In this document: one piece after another, positions 56,975 through 64,000 of the stretch | How the letters are laid out: the number at the start of each line of letters is the position of its first letter | Numbering within the stretch: the stretch's first letter is position 1 | Assembly (NCBI GenBank): GCA_026724425.1 | Contig: JAIUCV010000117.1 | Span: forward strand, 1,893,501 to 1,957,500 | Source: Erythrophleum ivorense | Lineage: Eukaryota > Streptophyta > Magnoliopsida > Fabales > Fabaceae | Direction of reading: 5' to 3' | DNA length: 64,000 nucleotides | Translations under genes and position numbers: made by a program | Notes under the pieces: model-generated | What the model was told of the DNA's origin: nothing | The model's input: only the letters and a program-made list of their open reading frames with translations | Databases searched by the model: none

Positions 56975-59855
56975 TTAAGTGCCCAGATTTTCACAAGAAA
57001 TGGTCAAGATGTTGGCTTGGGCTTGGACCGGCAAAAGGGGCCATTCTTCTTGGTTCCAGGAGCTTGGATCAGGTTGAGTTGTGTCAGCCCATTCTTGTAT
57101 CTCGTTAGCCTCATAGACTGGTTCATCTTGTATTTTAGTCTTCTCTTGATCAGCTCTGAGAATAGCTCGCCTTAAGCTTTGATTGAACTTGTGTTGCAAG
57201 ACTTTAGCTCTTTGTCTGGTTATGGCTCCTTCATAAACCGCCGGAACATTAAGGTCTTGCATTTGAGGTTCGGTTAGGTCCGGTTCGGCTTGGATGTCCT
57301 CATCATTCCCTCCCTCTTCTAAAGGTTTTGACCTCAAAACTGGATCATCTGCAACATATGGTGATAGATCAGAGACATTAAAAGATGAAGAAACATTGAA
57401 CTCACTGGGCAAGTCAAGTCTGTAGGCATTGTTGTTGATCTTCTCAAGAATCTTGAAGGGTCCATCGCCTCTTGGTGCTAGTTTTGAACTTCTTTGGGCT
57501 GGAAACCGTTCATGTCTCATGTGCAGCCACACCCATTCGCCTGGTTTAAATACAATGTCCTTGCGGCCTCTGTTAGCCTGTTTGACATACTGTTCTGTCC
57601 TCTTCTCCAAGTTCTCCTTGGCTTTTAAGTGTAGTGTCTTGATAAACTCAGCTCTCTCTTCTCCTTGTAAGCTCACGGCCTCAGCTGGTGGTAGAGGGGT
57701 TAAGTCGATTGGCGCCAGTGGTTGGAAACCATATACAATCTCAAAAGGTGACATCTTGGTTCCTGAATGTTGAGCTCTGTTATAAGCAAACTCAACGAAG
57801 GGTATACACTCCAGCCAATTCTTCAAATTCTTCCCAATAGTAGCTCGTAAGAGTGTAGATAAGGTTCTGTTCACTACTTCAGTCTGACCATCGGTTTGGG
57901 GGTGACAAGTAGTAGAGAACAAGAGTTTTGTGCCTAGCTTCCTCCATAGGGTCCTCCAGAAGTGGCTCAAGAACTTGGTATCGCGGTCTGACACTATTGT
58001 CCTTGGAACTCCATGTAAGCGCACCACCTCTTTGAAGAAAAGAGCAGCGGTCTGAGATGCATCATTCACCTTGGCACAAGGTATGAAATGTGCCATCTTG
58101 GAGAAGCGATCTACCACAACAAAGATGGAGTCTTTGTGATGGATCTTTGGTAAACCCAGAACAAAATCCATCGAGATATCTACCCATGGAGCTGTTGGAA
58201 TCGGCAGAGGCAGGTAAAGTCCATGTGGATGAACTTTAGACTTAGCTTTCTTGCAAACAATGCAGCGAGCACAATGAGCTTCCACTGTCTTCTTGAGATG
58301 CGGCCAGTAGAAATGTTCTTTTACCACAGCTAAGGTCTTATCAACCCCAAAGTGACCCATAAGGCCTCCTCCATGAGCCTCCCTGACGATGAGATCTCGA
58401 AGAGAGCTTTGTGGTATGCAAAGTCTCTTCTCTCTGAACAAGAAGCCCTCATGAATGTAGAACTTCCCATGAGCGCCTTTGCTACATTCTTTGAATGTCG
58501 CTCCTAGGTCCGGATCTTCTGAATACAACTCCTTGATATATTCGAAACCCATGACTTTGGTCTCCATAGTGACAATAAGTGCGTGCCTCCTTGATAATGC
58601 ATCAGCCACTATGTTCTCTTTTCCCTTCTTGTACTTGATTATGTATGGAAAGGTCTCAAGAAACTCCATCCATCTTGCATGCCTCTTCTTGAGATGGGTT
58701 TGGCCCTTGAGATGTTTAAGAGTCTCATGATCCGTGTGCACCACAAACTCCCTGGAAATCAAGTAGTGCTGCCATGTCTCCAATGCTCTAACAAGAGCAT
58801 ACAGCTCCTTATCATAGGTAGGGTAATTGAGTGAGGCTCCTCTGAGTTTCTCACTGAAAAACGCCACCGGCTGCTTTCCTTGGGTCAAGACAGCTCCTAT
58901 ACCAATCCCCGAAGCATCACACTCCACCTCAAATGTAGTGTTGAAGTCAGGAAGGACAAGGACTGGTGCATGCGTCAACCGATCCTTTAAAGTGTCAAAG
59001 GCATTTTGTTGTTCTTCTCCCCAGCTAAAGCCCACAGTCTTCTTGACCACAGCCGTGAGAGGGGCGGCAATGCTGCTAAAGTCTTTGACAAAACGCCGGT
59101 AGAAGCTCGCTAGCCCATGAAAGCTCCTCACTTGACTGATGGTGGTTGGTGTTGGCCATTCTTGGATTGCTCTTATCTTCTCTTCATCTACCTGTAAGCC
59201 CTGCGAACTCACAACAAAGCCTAGGAAAACCAACTTATCAGTGCAGAATGCACACTTCTTTAAGTTTGCATAGAGTCCCTCTTGACGAAGTGTCTCCAAT
59301 ACAAGCTCAAGGTGTGATACATGGTCAGTTAAACATTTACTATAAATCAGAATATCATCAAAATAGACAACCACAAACTTACTGATGTATGCTCTAAGAA
59401 CTTGGTTCATTAGACGCATAAATGTACTTGGAGCATTGGTGAGACCAAATGGCATCACCATCCATTCATAGAGCCCTTGCTTTGTCTTGAAAGCAGTTTT
59501 CCACTCATCTCCCTCTTTCATCCTTACTTGATGATATCCACTCTTTAAATCGATCTTGCTGAACAATGTGGCTCCACTTAACTCGTCCAACATATCATCT
59601 AGCCGTGGAATTGGATGCCTGTACTTGATGGTGATGTTGTTAATGGCCCGACAATCTACACACATCCTCCAGGAACCATCTTTCTTTGGCACCAGAAGTA
59701 CAGGAACAGCACAAGGGCTAAGGCTCTCTCGCACATATCCCTTGTTCAACAGCTCTGTTACTTGCTTCTCCAGCTCCTTAGACTCTTCAGGACTCATTCT
59801 ATAGGCTGGTTTGTTGGGTAATGCTGCGCCTGGGATGAAGTCAATCTGAATGTGC
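56975..59855 (-). pseudogene. Ty3/gypsy pol (RT-RNaseH-integrase), 5'-truncated, probably CRM-like chromovirus, left arm
   Basis: A continuous frame of 940 codons from the ATG at 59797, open for about 58 further bases upstream (IQIDFIPGAALPNKPAYRM). Domains in order: reverse transcriptase (about 20-180, with the FVVVYFDDILIYSK catalytic YFDD at 145-148), RNase H (about 285-400, VECDASGIGIGAVL), and integrase with an HHCC zinc finger (about 480-525, HCARCIVC) and DDE core (SMDFVLGLP, IVSDRDTKF, QTDGQTEVVNRTL). A C-terminal GDGPFKILEKINNNAYRLDL segment and an extra tail follow. No chromodomain was seen. The pattern is closest to CRM-clade elements in my memory. Gag and protease are missing on the 5' side, so it is not an autonomous element although the pol frame has no stop. 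Confidence 0.9.
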
Positions 59856-59865
59856 GAGCCGAAAC

Positions 59866-60364
59866 TGCACTACGGTATTCTTAATGTTTTTAGGGAGAGC
59901 CGAGAATTTCGTAAGTAAACACAAGAGTCGATCCAAATGATGGTTATTTTATTTAGCTGTTGAGCGAGCTACAATATGTGTGGCGTGTGCCTTTTAGGTG
60001 TGTCCAAAAGTCTCTGCTAAATAATGACTATCGGTTCCTATTTATAAGAGAATAGGAACCGACTTTTACAACCGACTTTACGCCAAAATGTAAACTTTCC
60101 TTTTCTGCTCGCGCCGCCTCCGCAAAAATGTAAACTTTCCTTTATGGCTCGCGCCGATTTCAGTTCAAGGAAAGTCTTTGATGGGCCTCGGCTCGAATCG
60201 CTTCGTCGGATGTTGGTTCGGCCCATTAAGGAGTTTCCGGCTGGCCTTTGGTTTGACGCCCAGCTCGGCCCGGTTTGGTGCGGTTCGGCTGGTGCGGTCT
60301 AACTCGGTCTTCCTCCATTTGTCCAATCCAAATGACGATCTCGGGGTGGAATCCGACCCCAACA
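59866..60364 (-). mobile_element. LTR of a different retrotransposon in the spacer
   Basis: On the minus strand a segment begins TGTTGGGGTCGG at 60364, directly after a polypurine tract. It contains TTATAAATAGGAACC (TATA-like, near 60040) and ends GTAGTGCA at 59866, giving TG...CA limits and about 499 bases. Its sequence is unrelated to the LTR-like region after the pol genes. The 3' limit is uncertain; it could extend some 15 bases further to GCTCGCACA. It abuts the truncated pol immediately. Confidence 0.6.
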
Positions 60365-60377
60365 GTTTGCCCCCAGC
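60365..60377 (-). other. Polypurine tract (plus-strand primer site) before the LTR
   Basis: GCTGGGGGCAAAC on the minus strand lies directly 5' of the TGTTGGGG LTR start, as plus-strand primer sites do in LTR retrotransposons. It shows that the LTR is a 3' LTR with its internal region towards higher coordinates. Confidence 0.65.
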
Positions 60378-60890
60378 TCGTTAGTCTTCGATGTAAGAGT
60401 GACGAGCTAAAATTTGAAAGTGAGAAGACATTGTCATTTGATTCTTCCGTGGATATGGCTCGCCAAATGTTGCTTCGCTCGCAAAATGTTTGGCTCGCTA
60501 ATCGCTTCTGATGAAACGATGGCGACTGCTTTATCGGTATGTGAACTTAGAATCTGAAACGTCTCCGGGCCCACTAACCTTCAATGGAAGCCCTAAAGTT
60601 TAGGCGGGAATTAGGTCATGCCGTTTCGCCTTCCCGAGCCAGCGCGTGGATTAGGTCGCGCCGTTTCATCTTCCCGAACCGACGCGCCCACGAGCCGAAG
60701 AAAAATCAGTATTTCAAATTCTCGCGAACCGTTATCTAATATTGCTCGGTCTTCTTGTTTTACAGATCGACGGTTGGCGCTTCGATTCCCGCCAGATCTT
60801 TCCGAATTCCTTACCCGTTCCTGCGAGCTGAAAGTTAATTGGGAACGAGACTTTACTCTGGAGCGAGTGGAGAGGGCGCGCGAACAAGCC
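60378..60890. other. Remnant internal region of the spacer retroelement
   Basis: GC-richer DNA than the rest of the window, with repeated CGAGCC, GCCGTTTC and TTCCCGA(A/G)CC phrases. A plus-strand frame near 60764-60893 follows a TTTTACAG acceptor-like site and reads RLALRFPPDLSEFLTRSCEL and ERDFTLERVERAREQ, ending at the start of the right pol arm. It could be retroelement-derived but no domain is recognised. Confidence 0.4.
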
Positions 60891-63696
60891 TAAGGAGCTG
60901 GAGAAGCAAGTAACAGAGCTGTTGAACAAGGGATATGTGCGAGAGAGCCTTAGCCCTTGTGCTGTTCCTGTACTTCTGGTGCCAAAGAAAGATGGTTCCT
61001 GGAGGATGTGTGTAGATTGTCGGGCCATTAACAACATCACCATCAAGTACAGGCATCCAATTCCACGGCTAGATGATATGTTGGACGAGTTAAGTGGAGC
61101 CACATTGTTCAGCAAGATCGATTTAAAGAGTGGATATCATCAAGTAAGGATGAAAGAGGGAGATGAGTGGAAAACTGCTTTCAAGACAAAGCAAGGGCTC
61201 TATGAATGGATGGTGATGCCATTTGGTCTCACCAATGCTCCAAGTACATTTATGCGTCTAATGAACCAAGTTCTTAGAGCATACATCAGTAAGTTTGTGG
61301 TTGTCTATTTTGATGATATTCTGATTTATAGTAAATGTTTAACTGACCATGTATCACACCTTGAGCTTGTATTGGAGACACTTCGTCAAGAGGGACTCTA
61401 TGCAAACTTAAAGAAGTGTGCATTCTGCACTGATAAGTTGGTTTTCCTAGGCTTTGTTGTGAGTTCGCAGGGCTTACAGGTAGATGAAGAGAAGATAAGA
61501 GCAATCCAAGAATGGCCAACACCAACCACCATCAGTCAAGTGAGGAGCTTTCATGGGCTAGCGAGCTTCTACCGGCGTTTTGTCAAAGACTTTAGCAGCA
61601 TTGCCGCCCCTCTCACGGCTGTGGTCAAGAAGACTGTGGGCTTTAGCTGGGGAGAAGAACAACAAAATGCCTTTGACACTTTAAAGGATCGGTTGACGCA
61701 TGCACCAGTCCTTGTCCTTCCTGACTTCAACACTACATTTGAGGTGGAGTGTGATGCTTCGGGGATTGGTATAGGAGCTGTCTTGACCCAAGGAAAGCAG
61801 CCGGTGGCGTTTTTCAGTGAGAAACTCAGAGGAGCCTCACTCAATTACCCTACCTATGATAAGGAGCTGTATGCTCTTGTTAGAGCATTGGAGACATGGC
61901 AGCACTACTTGATTTCCAGGGAGTTTGTGGTGCACACGGATCATGAGACTCTTAAACATCTCAAGGGCCAAACCCATCTCAAGAAGAGGCATGCAAGATG
62001 GATGGAGTTTCTTGAGACCTTTCCATACATAATCAAGTACAAGAAGGGAAAAGAGAACATAGTGGCTGATGCATTATCAAGGAGGCACGCACTTATTGTC
62101 ACTATGGAGACCAAAGTCATGGGTTTCGAATATATCAAGGAGTTGTATTCAGAAGATCCGGACCTAGGAGCGACATTCAAAGAATGTAGCAAAGGCGCTC
62201 ATGGGAAGTTCTACATTCATGAGGGCTTCTTGTTCAGAGAGAAGAGACTTTGCATACCACAAAGCTCTCTTCGAGATCTCATCGTCAGGGAGGCTCATGG
62301 AGGAGGCCTTATGGGTCACTTTGGGGTTGATAAGACCTTAGCTGTGGTAAAAGAACATTTCTACTGGCCGCATCTCAAGAAGACAGTGGAAGCTCATTGT
62401 GCTCGCTGCATTGTTTGCAAGAAAGCTAAGTCTAAAGTTCATCCACATGGACTTTACCTGCCTCTGCCGATTCCAACAGCTCCATGGGTAGATATCTCGA
62501 TGGATTTTGTTCTGGGTTTACCAAAGATCCATCACAAAGACTCCATCTTTGTTGTGGTAGATCGCTTCTCCAAGATGGCACATTTCATACCTTGTGCCAA
62601 GGTGAATGATGCATCTCAGACCGCTGCTCTTTTCTTCAAAGAGGTGGTGCGCTTACATGGAGTTCCAAGGACAATAGTGTCAGACCGCGATACCAAGTTC
62701 TTGAGCCACTTCTGGAGGACCCTATGGAGGAAGCTAGGCACAAAACTCTTGTTCTCTACTACTTGTCACCCCCAAACCGATGGTCAGACTGAAGTAGTGA
62801 ACAGAACCTTATCTACACTCTTACGAGCTACTATTGGGAAGAATTTGAAGAATTGGCTGGAGTGTATACCCTTCGTTGAGTTTGCTTATAACAGAGCTCA
62901 ACATTCAGGAACCAAGATGTCACCTTTTGAGATTGTATATGGTTTCCAACCACTGGCGCCAATCGACTTAACCCCTCTACCACCAGCTGAGGCCGTGAGC
63001 TTACAAGGAGAAGAGAGAGCTGAGTTTATCAAGACACTACACTTAAAAGCCAAGGAGAACTTGGAGAAGAGGACAGAACAGTATGTCAAACAGGCTAACA
63101 GAGGCCGCAAGGACATTGTATTTAAACCAGGCGAATGGGTGTGGCTGCACATGAGACATGAACGGTTTCCAGCCCAAAGAAGTTCAAAACTAGCACCAAG
63201 AGGCGATGGACCCTTCAAGATTCTTGAGAAGATCAACAACAATGCCTACAGACTTGACTTGCCCAGTGAGTTCAATGTTTCTTCATCTTTTAATGTCTCT
63301 GATCTATCACCATATGTTGCAGATGATCCAGTTTTGAGGTCAAAACCTTTAGAAGAGGGAGGGAATGATGAGGACATCCAAGCCGAACCGGACCTAACCG
63401 AACCTCAAATGCAAGACCTTAATGTTCCGGCGGTTTATGAAGGAGCCATAACCAGACAAAGAGCTAAAGTCTTGCAACACAAGTTCAATCAAAGCTTAAG
63501 GCGAGCTATTCTCAGAGCTGATCAAGAGAAGACTAAAATACAAGATGAACCAGTCTATGAGGCTAACGAGATACAAGAATGGGCTGACACAACTCAACCT
63601 GATCCAAGCTCCTGGAACCAAGAAGAATGGCCCCTTTTGCCGGTCCAAGCCCAAGCCAACATCTTGACCATTTCTTGTGAAAATCTGGGCACTTAA
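60891..63696 (+). pseudogene. Ty3/gypsy pol, 5'-truncated, right arm (inverted copy)
   Basis: A continuous frame of 924 codons from the ATG at 60922 encodes the same RT, RNase H and integrase as the left copy, including YFDD, the HHCC finger and the DDE residues. The first homologous base is at 60891, inside the RT N-terminal region, so this copy is cut slightly further in than its partner. Near-identity over the whole length means the two copies separated very recently, were homogenised, or represent an assembly fold-back. Confidence 0.9.
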
Positions 63697-64000
63697 AGAC
63701 GCCAACTCAAGTCAAGATAACCCAAGTCACGACTTCCCTTTTATTACACAACTCTGACCACGACTAGAGGTAAGAAAGGTAAGTCTTTAAGCTATCATAT
63801 TTATTATCTTGACTAAACATTTGAATTTCTTGTTTCCTTGTTTCTTTTTAGTCAATTTTCGTTTTATTATGAATAAGCATGATTGTTGCACTTTCATTTA
63901 TTTCCTTGATTTATGTAATCTGTTTCAAAGACCCCTAGAAGGGCACAGCTGTTTGGACTCTATATAAAGTCCCCTCTCACAGCATTGCATTAATAAACAT
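63697..64000 (+). mobile_element. Start of the LTR-like region after the right pol copy, cut by the window end
   Basis: Mirrors 56680-56974: GACGCCAACTCAAG follows the pol stop, then CACGACTAGAGGTAAG, and CTCTATATAAAG (TATA-like) at 63958-63969. Compared with the left arm it lacks about 15 bases after CACAGCATTG. The element continues beyond base 64000. Confidence 0.7.

Larger units (their letters stand above)
56680..64000. repeat. Large inverted repeat of gypsy pol (arms at least 3.1 kb, 1.1-kb spacer)
   Basis: Left arm about 56685-59788 and right arm 60891 to the window end are reverse complements with almost no differences: the encoded proteins are the same from residue 20 on. Differences noticed are one base near 56900/63774, one in the leader near 56749/63922, and a deletion of about 15 bases near 63988. 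Homology begins in the right arm at TAAGGAGCTGGAG (60891) while the left copy continues about 65 bases further. The arms therefore meet a non-symmetric spacer. The right arm runs out of the window. Confidence 0.93.

Noticed and set aside
57429..63242. Antisense open frames over the gypsy pol genes (for example 114 codons at 57429 and 62898)
   Set aside because: They are shadows of the pol reading frame, appear identically in both arms and carry no domain.

Overview
The window is nuclear DNA of a flowering plant in the Brassicaceae, close to Arabidopsis. The evidence is split genes with canonical GT-AG introns, AT-rich intergenic DNA, plant-specific families (ORTHRUS/VIM, PUB U-box, SWEET, mTERF, TRAF-like MATH, TPX2) and Brassicaceae-type transposons (CACTA, Helitron, PIF/Harbinger, Ty3/gypsy). 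The trio PUB21-like, small tail-anchored protein and TPX2-family protein resembles the neighbourhood I recall for Arabidopsis AT5G37490, AT5G37480 and AT5G37478. That synteny is from memory and was not searched.

Layout. 1-9.7 kb: one large, defective CACTA (En/Spm) element on the minus strand. It holds a broken TNP2 transposase, a second transposase-like gene and dense CGTCGTAAA-type repeats, and is interrupted by a poly(A)-tailed insertion full of GTGTCGATCGACAC palindromes. 9.7-11.6 kb: a tRNA-like sequence, a coiled-coil gene remnant and a long GA microsatellite. 11.6-14.9 kb: an intact nine-exon ORTHRUS/VIM gene (PHD-RING-SRA-RING). 16.6-19.2 kb: a non-autonomous CACTA element, with matching 3-bp target duplication, carrying exons of a mitochondrial carrier and a PERK-type kinase. 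20.3-28.3 kb: a tandem segmental duplication with two paired small genes, a truncated and an intact PUB21-like gene, a truncated SWEET gene and a Helitron whose exact empty site is kept in the sister copy.

29.8-33.0 kb: a small tail-anchored protein gene whose 5'UTR intron contains a 281-bp-arm inverted repeat made from a foreign coding fragment. 33.8-37.1 kb: intact MATH-domain and mTERF genes. 38-41.9 kb: a Helitron-like mosaic of captured exons (universal stress protein, PHAX-like, RbgA-like GTPase). 42.5-45.2 kb: an intact seven-exon TPX2-family gene. 45.2-49.5 kb: AT-rich intergenic DNA with no supported gene. 49.5-51.1 kb: a PIF/Harbinger-like element. 52.1-54.4 kb: a papain-like protease pseudogene. 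55.2-55.9 kb: a cystatin-fold small protein gene. 56.2-64 kb: two near-identical gypsy pol regions, probably CRM-like, in inverted orientation around a 1.1-kb spacer that contains an unrelated LTR with its polypurine tract.

The ordinary genes act in separate processes: DNA-methylation maintenance, protein ubiquitination, organelle gene expression and microtubules. What ties the window together is repeated gene capture, duplication and inversion by transposons. The strongest candidates for undescribed biology are the intronic hairpin at 30.5-31.1 kb and the two gene-capturing elements at 16.6-19.2 and 38-41.9 kb. All exon joins were made by eye from reading frame and splice signals.
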